Shown here: piece by piece, positions 27,331 to 36,433 of the stretch | Position numbering within the stretch: the first letter of the stretch is position 1 | How the letters are laid out: each line of letters begins with the position of its first letter | Origin: Polyangium fumosum | GTDB taxonomy: Bacteria > Myxococcota_A > Polyangia > Polyangiales > Polyangiaceae | Assembly (NCBI RefSeq): GCF_005144585.1 | Contig: NZ_SSMQ01000039.1 | Location: forward strand, 49,300 to 113,299 | Reading direction: 5' to 3' | DNA: 64,000 bases | Translations under genes and position numbers: made by a program | Notes under the pieces: generated by a model | What the model saw: only the letters and a program-made list of their open reading frames with translations | Told to the model about the DNA's origin: nothing | Database searches by the model: none

Positions 27331-28107
27331 ATGACGAATACGACGAAACTCTTCGCGTTGCTCGCGACCTGCATGATGTCCGTGGTCTCCACGCCCGCGT
27401 TTTCGGCGGAGCCCTCGGATGCGGCCGATACGGAGGACAAGGTTCCTACCGTGACCGTCGCCGGGCTCGGGGAGGTCATGGTGGCGCCCGATTCGCTGCG
27501 CACGAGCATCTCGATCCGGGCCCGGGCCACCACGCTGGCCGAAGCGCGCGCGGAAGCCGCGAGGAATACACGGTCGGTCATTCAAGCGCTGGAGGGTCTC
27601 CGGATTCAGGATTTGCAGGTGCGGACCGTGGAAATCACGGTGACGCCCATTCCGGAGCGCCAACCGGAGGAGCTCGGGGAAACCACGGAGCCGCGGATCA
27701 TCGGCTACCAGGCGGAGAGCAGCCTCTCGGTCGCCCTGCGGGCCGTCGGGATCGAGGCGCTGCGTGTCCAGGGCCCGCGTATCCTCGATGCCGCGCTCGG
27801 CGCGGGCGCCAATGTCGTCGGCGGGCTCGATTTCTTCCTGAGTCAGCCGCGGGAGGCGCACCGCCTGGCGCTCGCGGCCGCGGTGCGCGACGCAGAGGCG
27901 AACGCCAAGGTGGTGGCCGGCGCCGCGCGCGTCGAGCTGCGCGGGCTCCGGAGCATCACGACGGAGGTCAGTCCCTTCTTCGAAGGACAACAAGCCATGT
28001 ACGCCCAGGAGATGGCAGGAGGGGCAGGCGTGATCGACTTCCCGGTCGAGCCCGGGGAGATCCGGGTGACCACGCAGGTGACGGCGAGCTTCGAATTCGC
28101 AGAGTGA
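27331..28107 (+). CDS. SIMPL-domain (DUF541/YggE-like) periplasmic protein
   Basis: 258 residues with an N-terminal signal peptide (cleavage about AFSA at 24-26) and one SIMPL/DUF541 domain: VTVAGLGEVMVAPDSLRTSISI, EARAEAARNTRSVIQAL, and GYQAESSLSVALR. Family members are periplasmic or outer-membrane associated and are implicated in stress protection; the exact activity is unsettled. A GGAGGG-like sequence lies before the ATG. The gene ends at a strong hairpin shared with the convergent gene. Confidence 0.88.
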   Translation: MTNTTKLFALLATCMMSVVSTPAFSAEPSDAADTEDKVPTVTVAGLGEVMVAPDSLRTSISIRARATTLAEARAEAARNTRSVIQALEGLRIQDLQVRTVEITVTPIPERQPEELGETTEPRIIGYQAESSLSVALRAVGIEALRVQGPRILDAALGAGANVVGGLDFFLSQPREAHRLALAAAVRDAEANAKVVAGAARVELRGLRSITTEVSPFFEGQQAMYAQEMAGGAGVIDFPVEPGEIRVTTQVTASFEFAE

Positions 28108-28116
28108 GCGATGCCA

Positions 28117-28151
28117 GAGGACGGGGTGATTCTCGGGATCACCCCGTCCTC
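28117..28151. terminator. Bidirectional hairpin terminator
   Basis: A perfect 14-bp stem, GAGGACGGGGTGAT paired with ATCACCCCGTCCTC, with a seven-base loop. It lies between two convergent genes ten bases after the SIMPL gene stop. No T-run follows on either strand, which is common in very GC-rich genomes. Confidence 0.8.
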
Positions 28152-28224
28152 GGTCGTTCCCACGGGCCGGCGATTCCTTGCAGGTGAGGATCCCTTGGTG
28201 CGCCGGGCAGCGGATCGCCGAGAG

Positions 28225-28818
28225 CTATTTACATGCCGCTTCGAGCTCCTTGGCGGCCTTGTCCCACGCGGCCTTTTCTTCCTCCGACCACGTGCCCGGC
28301 TCCTTCTGCGTGAGGGCGGTCCGCGCCGCCGCTCGTTTCTGCTCGATGGATGCGAAGGAAGCGGACGCGCCGTGCATCTTCGATTCGCCGGGCGAGATGA
28401 CGAGCGTCACGACCGAGCCCACGGCGCCGAGGCCCGCGGTCACGATGCCCGTGATGCCTGTCACCGTTTTGAGGGTGTCGGGAGAATCGATCACATACGC
28501 CCCGACCCCGCCGACGGCGCCGCCCACCGTCCCGACGCCGCCCGTGATCGAGCCCATGATGGTCTTGAACTTCTGCTGTTCCTGCTTGGCTTCCTCGTAA
28601 TCGTAGAGGAGCTGCGCCTGGCGCTGGCCACAGACGCGATCGGCGCGCTCCGCCTGCCGCGTCACGTCCTCCGGCCATTGCGGCTCGCCGGTGATCAGCG
28701 GCTCGCTCGGTCGCTTCAGCGGGGTCGTCGCCGTGGTGCTGGAACACCCGATCGACACCCCTGCGAGCACCATCCCCGCAAAACGCCCACCCCATCCCCC
28801 CAATGTTTCCCCATCCAT
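28225..28818 (-). CDS. Putative lipoprotein with glycine-rich membrane-like segment
   Basis: 197 residues. The N-terminus has a signal-like stretch ending VSIGC, giving an acylated Cys near residue 25 if the ATG at 28818 is used; a shorter start at 28773 gives too short a signal. It has a helical charged part (TRQAERADRVCGQRQAQLL), a Gly/Val-rich region (about 90-145) with GGVGTVGGAVGGVGAYV and GIVTAGLGAVGSVVTLV that could pair as two membrane hairpins, and a charged helical end. No family recognised. Confidence 0.72.
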   Translation of the reverse strand: MDGETLGGWGGRFAGMVLAGVSIGCSSTTATTPLKRPSEPLITGEPQWPEDVTRQAERADRVCGQRQAQLLYDYEEAKQEQQKFKTIMGSITGGVGTVGGAVGGVGAYVIDSPDTLKTVTGITGIVTAGLGAVGSVVTLVISPGESKMHGASASFASIEQKRAAARTALTQKEPGTWSEEEKAAWDKAAKELEAACK

Positions 28819-28909
28819 TTCCCCATGGAGCCGACGGTATCACCGGCGGCGCGCGGCAAACAAGGAGGCCCGCGGAGGGCCGGCGCTGCCGAGCACCTTT
28901 TCGTCTCCG

Positions 28910-30475
28910 TCAAGCATTTGTCTCCCGCCGCAATCCGAGGCGCTTCATCCGGCTTTGAAGCGTCGTGGGGGGCAGGCCGAGGATCTCGGCGGCGCCGCCT
29001 TCCCCATAGATACGGCCGCCCGTCGCGCGGAGCACCCGCTGGATGTGGCGCCGCTCATTCTCGGCGAGCGATACCAGCGCCTCCGTGGCCCCGCCCTCGC
29101 TGGAGGCGGGTCGTTTGCGGCCGGGCGGCGCGAACAGGGCGAGGTCCGCCCGCTCGATCGTGCCCGCCGCCGCCCGGATCGCCCCGCGCTCGAGGATATT
29201 CGATAACTCGCGAATGTTGCCCGGGTAATCGTGCTGCCGTAGCGCCTCCTCGGCCCCCGCGGAGAGGCGAAGCGACGCCTTCCCGACCCGCGCCGAGAGC
29301 TCCTCCAGGAGGACCCGGCAAATGGCGGGGAGGTCCTCCATGCGCTCGCGCAGCGGCACGAGGCGCAGCGGGTAGACCGAGAGCCGATAATAAAGATCCC
29401 CCCGGAAGCGGCCCGCGGCGACGGCTTGTTCGAGGTCGACGTGGGTCGCCGCGAGGACCCGCACGGAGACCCGAATCGGCTGCTCCGCGCCCACGGGCAG
29501 GACCTCGCCTTCCTGCAATGCACGCAGGAGCTTGCCCTGGAGATCGAGCGGCAGCTCGCCGATCTCGTCGAGGAAAAGCGTCCCGCCGTCCGCGGCGCGA
29601 AAGAGGCCGGGGCGGGCCCGCAGGGCGCCCGAGAAGGCGCCGCGCTCATGGCCGAAGAGCTCGCTTTCGAGGGTCCCCGAGGGCAAGGCCGCGCAGTTCA
29701 CGGGGACGAACGGGCGCTTGCCGCGTGGGCTTTTTTCGTGAATGAAGCGCGCCAGCCGCTCCTTGCCGGTGCCGGTCTCGCCGATGAGGAGCACGGTCGA
29801 GCTCGTCTGCGCGACGAGGACCGCCTGCCGCGCGAGCTCGCGCACCTGGGCATTGTCGCTGTCGCCGAGCACGGAGGCGTCCTCCGTGATCTCGCCGATG
29901 CGGCGCGCGAGCGCGGCGGCCCGCTCCTCGCTTTCGAGGCTCGCGCGGGCGAGCTTCTGGTTTTGACGGATGCAATGGATCGAGAGCGCGAGCAGGCGCC
30001 CGAAGACCTCGGCGAGATCCACGACGGCGCTCGGATAGTGTCCGCAGCGCGCGCGGTCGATCGACATGACGCCGAAGACCTCGGAGCCCGTCACGAGGGG
30101 CACGATCATGCACGCGTGGCCGTGCGGAAAATCCATGAATCCATCGAAGAGATCCCCGTCGCCGTGGGCGTGATCGTCCTCCGTGAAGACGCGGCAACGG
30201 CGCTCCTCGATGGCGAGGCGAAGAGAGGGGAAACGGTCGAGGTGAATACGATACTCGCGGACCTCGGGCCGGAAGAGCGAGCCGCGGCCGGCCTTCGCGC
30301 GGAGCAAGGGGCCTTCGAGCTCGAAGACGACCGCGAGATCGTAGGGCGCAATGCGGCCGAGCCATTCGAGGCCCCGCTGCAAGAGCTCGTCGAGCGCGTC
30401 GGGCGTCCCATCCGCGAGCTGCGCCAGGTCCGCGAGCTCGTGCGTGCTCGCGGCGACCCAATCGTCGAGGTTCAT
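28910..30475 (-). CDS. GAF-AAA+-Fis transcription activator (sigma54 activator type)
   Basis: 521 residues. An N-terminal GAF-like sensor (about 25-175), a AAA+ domain with Walker A GETGTGKE (232-239), the sigma54-contact loop as GAFSGA (279-284; the usual form is GAFTGA) and Walker B TLFLDE (299-304), then a Fis-type helix-turn-helix (about 475-521, AAEILGLPPTTLQSRMKRLGL). The Thr-to-Ser change is conservative but may alter sigma54 coupling. ATG at 30475 was chosen because the upstream frame is the operator-containing gap. Divergent from the di-haem peroxidase, whose promoter it may control. Confidence 0.93.
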   Translation of the reverse strand: MNLDDWVAASTHELADLAQLADGTPDALDELLQRGLEWLGRIAPYDLAVVFELEGPLLRAKAGRGSLFRPEVREYRIHLDRFPSLRLAIEERRCRVFTEDDHAHGDGDLFDGFMDFPHGHACMIVPLVTGSEVFGVMSIDRARCGHYPSAVVDLAEVFGRLLALSIHCIRQNQKLARASLESEERAAALARRIGEITEDASVLGDSDNAQVRELARQAVLVAQTSSTVLLIGETGTGKERLARFIHEKSPRGKRPFVPVNCAALPSGTLESELFGHERGAFSGALRARPGLFRAADGGTLFLDEIGELPLDLQGKLLRALQEGEVLPVGAEQPIRVSVRVLAATHVDLEQAVAAGRFRGDLYYRLSVYPLRLVPLRERMEDLPAICRVLLEELSARVGKASLRLSAGAEEALRQHDYPGNIRELSNILERGAIRAAAGTIERADLALFAPPGRKRPASSEGGATEALVSLAENERRHIQRVLRATGGRIYGEGGAAEILGLPPTTLQSRMKRLGLRRETNA

Positions 30476-30532
30476 ACGAGCCGAGACTATCCGACCCGTC
30501 CCGACGCATGCAACGACCCCTCGGTGTCCGAG

Positions 30533-30588
30533 CACCGACCGGTCGGTGTCGCGCAACGATATTTCGATGCGCACCGACCCGTCGGTGC
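30533..30588. promoter_or_regulatory. Paired palindromic operator sites (TetR-like consensus)
   Basis: In the 233-base divergent gap, a perfect 16-base palindrome CACCGACCGGTCGGTG lies at 30533-30548, and a near-perfect copy GCACCGACCCGTCGGTGC at 30571-30588. Their centres are about 39 bases apart, roughly four helical turns. ACCGACCGGTCGGT is a typical TetR/AcrR operator shape. A half-site-like CCGACCCGTC also occurs near 30491. The protein binding here is unknown; no TetR gene is adjacent. Confidence 0.65.
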
Positions 30589-30708
30589 GGCGGCGCGCGG
30601 CATGATCGAAGGAAATCGAGGGGTTACCGGTTTGGACACGCTGGTACGTGCTGTGCCCGTCACGCCCCGGAGGGGGGCGTAGGGCCACGAGGCGTGAGGA
30701 GGACGAGC

Positions 30709-32115
30709 ATGAACTTATCTATGGAGAACGGACGACGGCGCATGAGCGCGTCACGGGTGCTTTTGGGTGTGGTGGCGTCGGTGGCGCTGCTCGGTGCTTG
30801 CGGCGGGGAGAATGGCGAGGGCACGGGGCCGATCGCGCCCGGCCTCGATCAAGAGCTCACGGCGCTGCTCGAGGCCGAGGGCGTGCGGCCCGTGGAGAAG
30901 CCTGCGGCGCAGGATCCGGGGCTCGTCGAGCTCGGCCAATTGCTCTTCTTCGAGAAAGAGCTGAGCGGCCGGCGGAACATCGCCTGCAGCACGTGCCATC
31001 ACCCCATGCTCGGATCTGCGGACGGGCAGAGCCAATCCCGCGGCCAGGGCGCGACGGGGCTCGGCCCGCAGCGGGTGCACGGGGACAAGAGCCTGTTCTT
31101 GGCCCGCAATACGCTCTCGATCTGGAACCGAGGCGTCAAGGGCTGGGATACGATGTTCTGGGACGGCCGGCTCGGCGGCAATCCGACGGACGGGTACATC
31201 TCCCCCGCGGGCGACGACACGCCGCAAGACTTCTCGAATGCGCTCGCGGCCTTCTTCATCATCCCGATCACGCCGGACGAGGAGATGCGCGGCTTCCCGG
31301 GCGAGCTCGACGTGAAGGGAAACATGAACGAAATGGCCGACCTCACGAACGACGATTTCGCGAAGATCTGGCCGCTCGTCGTGGCGCGCGCGATGGCCAT
31401 CCCGTTCTACAAGGACGCGCTGCTCGCGGCCTTCCCGGGCAAGACGGAGGCCGATATCAACGTGGTGCACCTGGCCGAGGCGACGGCCGCGTTCATGACC
31501 GACGCATTCACGGCGCTCGATACGCCGTTCGATCGTTATCTCGCAGGCAACCACGGCGCGATGTCGGACGCGCAGAAGCGCGGCGCGCTGCTCTTCTACG
31601 GGCGCGCGAACTGCGGTTCGTGCCACACCGGCGCGCTGCAGACCGATTTCGGCTTCCACAACGTCGCGGCGCCGCAGGTGGGCACGGGCAAGGGCGACGA
31701 GGCGCCGCTCGATTACGGGCGCGGGCGGATCACGCTCAAAGAGGAGGATCGGTTCAAGTTCCGGACGCCCTCGCTGCGCAACATCGAGCTCGAAGGGCCG
31801 TGGATGCACAACGGCGCGTACGCCAACCTCGAAGACACGGTCCGGCACCACCTCGACCCCGAGGCGTATTTGAAGGCGTATGACGACAAGCAGGTCGAGC
31901 CCGAGCTCTGGGGCACGTACCAGAGCAGCGAGGAGACGCGGAAGCTCTTGCTCGCGTCGATCGATCCGCTGCTCAAGGTGGAAGGCGCGCGCCTCACGGA
32001 CGCCGAGGTCTCCGATCTGATGGCCTTCCTCTCGGCGCTGACCGATCCCGCGACGTTGAACCAGCTCTACCTGATCCCGGACAGCCTGCCGAGCGGCCTC
32101 TCCCTCGACGATTGA
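30709..32115 (+). CDS. Di-haem cytochrome c peroxidase/MauG-family lipoprotein
   Basis: 468 residues. Lipoprotein signal ending LLGAC (Cys31). Two c-type haem sites, CSTCH (93-97) and CGSCH (about 302-306), and the family segments LGQLLFFEKELSG, NTLSIWNRGVKGWDTMFWDGR, FRTPSLRNIELEGPWMHNGAY. Members reduce H2O2 or oxidise protein/cofactor substrates in the periplasm. GAGGAGGACGAGC before the ATG supports the start. The 3' end lies three bases from the convergent kinase gene. Divergent from a sigma54-type activator, with palindromic operators between. Confidence 0.93.
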   Translation: MNLSMENGRRRMSASRVLLGVVASVALLGACGGENGEGTGPIAPGLDQELTALLEAEGVRPVEKPAAQDPGLVELGQLLFFEKELSGRRNIACSTCHHPMLGSADGQSQSRGQGATGLGPQRVHGDKSLFLARNTLSIWNRGVKGWDTMFWDGRLGGNPTDGYISPAGDDTPQDFSNALAAFFIIPITPDEEMRGFPGELDVKGNMNEMADLTNDDFAKIWPLVVARAMAIPFYKDALLAAFPGKTEADINVVHLAEATAAFMTDAFTALDTPFDRYLAGNHGAMSDAQKRGALLFYGRANCGSCHTGALQTDFGFHNVAAPQVGTGKGDEAPLDYGRGRITLKEEDRFKFRTPSLRNIELEGPWMHNGAYANLEDTVRHHLDPEAYLKAYDDKQVEPELWGTYQSSEETRKLLLASIDPLLKVEGARLTDAEVSDLMAFLSALTDPATLNQLYLIPDSLPSGLSLDD

Positions 32116-32118
32116 CGC

Positions 32119-35100
32119 TCACCCCCGAGCGAAGATCGCCGCCACCCGCTGCCGGAGCGAAGCATCCGCGGACGACCCGAGGCTCGCCTCGGTGTCGGCC
32201 GCGAGCGACGTGAGCCGATCCACGCGCCCACGCGCCTGAAGCAGCCCCGCGAGGCGCTCCACCACGTCGATCCAAGGATCCCCGCCCATCGGCCGCGCCA
32301 GCCGCTCGGCCTCCTCCGTGTGCTCCAGCGCCTCGCCCCCGCGGCCCGTCTTCTCCGCGAGGTCCGCGAGCAAGAGCCGACACTTCACGGCGCGCCCCGA
32401 GAGCCCGAGCTCGGTGCACAACGTGAGCGCGCGGAGCGCTTGCACCTCGGCTTCGAACAGCTCCCCTTTTTCACGCAGGTGATGCGCCAGGTGAAACCCC
32501 GAGTGCGCCTGCGCCAGCACGTTGCCCTCGCGCACCGCGAGCGCGTGCACGGCCTTCTGATCCTCGATCGCCTCGTCGAGCCGCCCCATCGCGGCGAACG
32601 TCATCGCCCGGCCGCTACGCGCCGCGACCTGGCCCCACACGGCCGCGAGCGGATCGCCCTCCAGGGCGAGCTGCTCGCCGGCGCGGATCGCCGCCTCGAA
32701 CACCTCGATCGCCGCGTCATACCGCCGCACGTCGCGCAGCAAATTGCCGAGGTCGTGGCCCGCCCGCACGACCGCGGGCAGGTTGTCCGACCCCCGGAGC
32801 GTCTCCCAGCCCTTCTCGGCGAGCGCGAGGCCTTCTTCGATCTTGCCCTGGCTGCGGAGCTGAAAGCCACGCGTGCAGAGCGCCTGCGCCGCGTCGAAGG
32901 GCCGGCCCGCGCGGCGGAAAAGCTCCTCGGCCCGCTCGAGCTGCGCGACGGCCTCGGGCCAGCGAGCGCGCTGGTGTGCGGTCTCGGCGCGAAGGAGATG
33001 GCAACGCGCGCGCACCGTGAGCGCCTCCTCACGCGTGTCGTCGCTGAGGAGCGCGAGGCTCTGCTCGACACGCTCGCCCGCCTCGTCGAAGCGGCCGAGC
33101 CAGAAGAGCGCGATGCCGAGATCAAAGAGCGCGCGGGCCGCCGCGAGCGGATCGTCGTCGCGCAGGCGGCTGCGCAAGGTCTCCGCGGTCATGAGCGCCT
33201 CGACCGCGTCAGCGAACGCGCCGAGGGCCACGGCGCGGCGGCCCGTGAGGCGCGCGTACTGCACGATGCGCTCGACCTCGTCGGTCTGGCTGTAGTGATG
33301 GAAGAGCGCGGGCAGGTGCGGCGCGAGCTTGCCGGCGTGCAGGCGCTCGATGGCCGCAGCGGCCAGGTGGTGCAGTACGCGCTTGTTGTCCATGAGCACC
33401 GTGCCGTAGATGGCGTCCCGCGCGAGCACCTGCCGGAAGGCGAACGTCTCCTCGCCTCGCTCCTTGCGATGCGAGAGGATACCGCGACGGACGAGCTCGT
33501 GGAGATGACGTTGCGAGGTCCGCTCGTCGCCGAGCGCAGATGCAACGGCGTCGAAAAGATCCGCGCTGAACTCGACGCCGAGGATGCTCGCGTATTGCAG
33601 CGTGGTGCGAAGCTCGGGCTCCAGCCGATCGAGGCGCGCGAGGAGCATGCCGACGAGCGAGGAGGGCACGGTGAAGCGCCGCAGGGCCGTGGCGTCGGCC
33701 GTGACCATGCACTGCTCGCGGAGCGAGAGCGAAAGCTCCTCGGCGAAGAGAGGGTTTCCCGCGGCTCGCTCGACGAGCAGGCGCACGACGTCCGCGGAGG
33801 GCTCCTCGCCCGCGAGGAACAGGGAGATCTCGCGGATCTCGCCGTCGGTCAGCGGCGCGAGCGGGACACGCGTCACGGCGACGTGCTCGGGGAGCGTCGC
33901 GATCTCGCCGTCGCGGCTCGTGACGAGGAACACGACGGGGAGCATGGAGCGGTAGCCGCCGAGGACACGGCCGAGCAGGTCGAGGCTCGTCGCGTCGGCG
34001 CGGTGCATGTCGTCGAGCACGCAGAGGACGGGCCTGCCCGGCCTTGACGCGCTGGCCCTCCGCGCGAGGGCTTCGAGCAGGAGCGTGAGCGTCTGCTGGA
34101 CGCGGCTCTGGAAGCCCTCGGGTCCGTACTGCTCGACGAGGTCGTGTCCGCCGAGGCCGAGGAGAAAATCGACGACGGGCGCCTTGGCGATGAGCTCGCT
34201 CCGACGGGCGTCCTCGAGCGCGGCGGCGAGGGCGCCGATCTCGGTCGTCGTCTGGAGCGCGTCGATCATGGTCGCGCCGGGCGGGAAAAAGACGCGGCGG
34301 AGGAAGGCGACCCAGGCGCCGTAGGGCGCGGCGGAGGCGGGGTGCGCGCGCACGACGAGGGTGCATCGCGCGTCGTCGGCCTCGACGCGCCGCAGGAGCT
34401 CGTGCACGAGGCGCGACTTGCCAACGCCGGGCCCGCCCGTGACGAGCCCGAGGTGCAAACCGCCACGCGCGCCCGCTTCGGCGAGCAGGCCTTCGAGCGT
34501 GGTGAGCTCGGCGTCGCGCCCGACGAAGGGCCGATCCTCGACCGCGCCGGCGCGGCTCTTGCGCGGGCCCTCGACCTCGGAGGGGCCGAGGATCTCGTAG
34601 GCCTCGCTCGGGCGCGCGCGGCCCTTCATCGAGATCGGCCCGAAGTGCCGCTCGGTGAACCTGCCGCCGAGGAGATCGACCGTCTCGCGGCTGACCACGA
34701 CGGCGTTGAGCGGCGCCGAGCGCTGGAGCATCTCGGCGAGGTTGATGCTCTCGCCCGTGAGCATGGCGTCGCCGCCGCGCGTGACGAAGCCCGTATGGAT
34801 GCCGATGCGCATGGAGAGCGCGCAGCCGATCTCGGTGAGGGTCGCGTTGATCTCGTGGCGCTGATCGAGCGCGGCGAACGCGGCGGTGACGGCGCGCTCG
34901 GCGTCGTCCTCGCTCGACGCGTGGTAGCCGAAGACGGCCATCAAGGACTCGCCCGGGGGCCTGTCGACGCGCGCGCCGGCCGTCTCGAAGGCGCGGCCGA
35001 CGACCTCGGAGATCTGCGTGGCGATCTGCTCGATGTCCTCGGCGCCGAGCGTGCTCTCGCGGGGCTCGTCGAGCGCGAGGCCGACCATCGCGATCGTCAG

Positions 35101-36330
35101 GTGCCTGCGTTCGCCCTTGCGCAGGCTCGGCCGCGGCATGTCGGCCGCCGAAGCCGCCGCCCCGACCCGCACACGACCGAGCCCCGCGAGCTTCGACTGG
35201 ATGCCCGCGAGCTTGGGGACGGGCGGCGGCGGCGGGATCGTGACCGTCTTGCTGCGCGTGATCGCGACGGTCGCCTCGTTTTCGAGGCTCGCGCGGCGCG
35301 TCGGCACGCTCGACCGTTGCCCCCCGCGGCGCAGATCGTAGAGCACGGCGCGATCGGCGGCGAAGGGCTCGAGGGCGCGCGCGAAGGCCGCGGCGTCGGG
35401 GAAACGTTCGATCGGCTCGATGCGGATGGCGCGCATGACGGCCTCGGCGAGGCCGGGCGGGACGTTCGGCGCGGCGGCGGCGAGGGAGCGCGGCGGTTGT
35501 CGCTCGGCGAGGGCCGTGAGGTAGCCGATGAGGCTCGATCCGGGCCACGGGCGCACGCCCGCGACGAGCTCGTAGAGCACGACGCCCGCGGCGAAGACGT
35601 CGGTCCACGGCCCGATCGCGCCGTGATCCCGGACCTGCTCGATCGCCATGTAAAACGGCGAGCCCACGAGCTCGCCGGGGCGCGTGTTCGGATCGTCGAC
35701 GAAGTGGGCGACGCCGAAGTCGAGGAGCTTCGGGATCTCGCCGAGCACCTCGCTCCGCGCGAGGAAGATGTTTCGCGGCGTGATGTCGCGGTGGATGACG
35801 CCGAGCTTGTGGACCTTGTGCAGGACCTCGAGGACCTCGAAGAGCACGCGCGTCGCGTACGCCGGCGTGAGCGGCCCGTCGGAGAGCCGCTGCTGGAGAT
35901 CCTCGCCTTCGAGGTACTCCATCACCATGTACTGCGTGTTGTCGTCGAGACGATCGATGTCGAAAATCTGCGGCAGGCGATCGTCGCGGATGCGGCTCGC
36001 GGCGAGCGCCTCGTTGCGGAAGCGCTCGGCCATCGCGGCCTTGCCGACCATCTCGGGGCGCACGGTCTTGATGACGACGCGCGAGCCGAGCACGGGGTGC
36101 ATCGCCTCGTAGATGATCCCCATCCCGCCCGTGCTCATGACGCGGACGATCGGGAACTTGCCGATGCGCGCTCCCTTCTCGAAGGCGCGCAGCGCGGGCC
36201 CGATCCCGTCGGGCAAGGGGCCGGGCAAGGTCGAGCCCACGCGCGGCGTCCCTGAAAAGCCGCCGGCCAGCGTGTCGTGCTCACGTATGGGGAAGCGCCC
36301 CGAAGGGTCCGCCACGCCGTCCTCCGCCAA
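32119..36330 (-). CDS. Ser/Thr kinase - degenerate cyclase - AAA ATPase - TPR signalling protein
   Basis: 1403 residues in one chain. Kinase domain (about 55-325) with Lys88, HRDITPRN (Asp182) and DFG (204-206), though the APE position reads AIE; this domain looks active. A Pro-rich linker leads to a class III cyclase-homology domain (about 405-590: RIGIHTG, LTGESINLAEMLQRSAP), but the first metal Asp is lost (TIAMVG) and the second is Glu461 (GESLMAVFG), so cyclase activity is doubtful. A large AAA/STAND ATPase (Walker A GGPGVGKS, 632-639; WB-like LCVLDDMHRAD) and a C-terminal TPR-rich helical region (about 960-1400) follow. This PknB-cyclase-AAA-TPR layout is common in myxobacteria. Cytoplasmic; target unknown. 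Confidence 0.93.
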   Translation of the reverse strand: MAEDGVADPSGRFPIREHDTLAGGFSGTPRVGSTLPGPLPDGIGPALRAFEKGARIGKFPIVRVMSTGGMGIIYEAMHPVLGSRVVIKTVRPEMVGKAAMAERFRNEALAASRIRDDRLPQIFDIDRLDDNTQYMVMEYLEGEDLQQRLSDGPLTPAYATRVLFEVLEVLHKVHKLGVIHRDITPRNIFLARSEVLGEIPKLLDFGVAHFVDDPNTRPGELVGSPFYMAIEQVRDHGAIGPWTDVFAAGVVLYELVAGVRPWPGSSLIGYLTALAERQPPRSLAAAAPNVPPGLAEAVMRAIRIEPIERFPDAAAFARALEPFAADRAVLYDLRRGGQRSSVPTRRASLENEATVAITRSKTVTIPPPPPVPKLAGIQSKLAGLGRVRVGAAASAADMPRPSLRKGERRHLTIAMVGLALDEPRESTLGAEDIEQIATQISEVVGRAFETAGARVDRPPGESLMAVFGYHASSEDDAERAVTAAFAALDQRHEINATLTEIGCALSMRIGIHTGFVTRGGDAMLTGESINLAEMLQRSAPLNAVVVSRETVDLLGGRFTERHFGPISMKGRARPSEAYEILGPSEVEGPRKSRAGAVEDRPFVGRDAELTTLEGLLAEAGARGGLHLGLVTGGPGVGKSRLVHELLRRVEADDARCTLVVRAHPASAAPYGAWVAFLRRVFFPPGATMIDALQTTTEIGALAAALEDARRSELIAKAPVVDFLLGLGGHDLVEQYGPEGFQSRVQQTLTLLLEALARRASASRPGRPVLCVLDDMHRADATSLDLLGRVLGGYRSMLPVVFLVTSRDGEIATLPEHVAVTRVPLAPLTDGEIREISLFLAGEEPSADVVRLLVERAAGNPLFAEELSLSLREQCMVTADATALRRFTVPSSLVGMLLARLDRLEPELRTTLQYASILGVEFSADLFDAVASALGDERTSQRHLHELVRRGILSHRKERGEETFAFRQVLARDAIYGTVLMDNKRVLHHLAAAAIERLHAGKLAPHLPALFHHYSQTDEVERIVQYARLTGRRAVALGAFADAVEALMTAETLRSRLRDDDPLAAARALFDLGIALFWLGRFDEAGERVEQSLALLSDDTREEALTVRARCHLLRAETAHQRARWPEAVAQLERAEELFRRAGRPFDAAQALCTRGFQLRSQGKIEEGLALAEKGWETLRGSDNLPAVVRAGHDLGNLLRDVRRYDAAIEVFEAAIRAGEQLALEGDPLAAVWGQVAARSGRAMTFAAMGRLDEAIEDQKAVHALAVREGNVLAQAHSGFHLAHHLREKGELFEAEVQALRALTLCTELGLSGRAVKCRLLLADLAEKTGRGGEALEHTEEAERLARPMGGDPWIDVVERLAGLLQARGRVDRLTSLAADTEASLGSSADASLRQRVAAIFARG

Positions 36331-36433
36331 GACCCGGATCGCCGCACCGGGCGACTGCCCGGGCCGCGCGTCCGCAGCGGGCGTTCGTACCCAGTTTGAC
36401 GGGGCTCCGCAAGAGGCGGCCGATTTTGATGGT

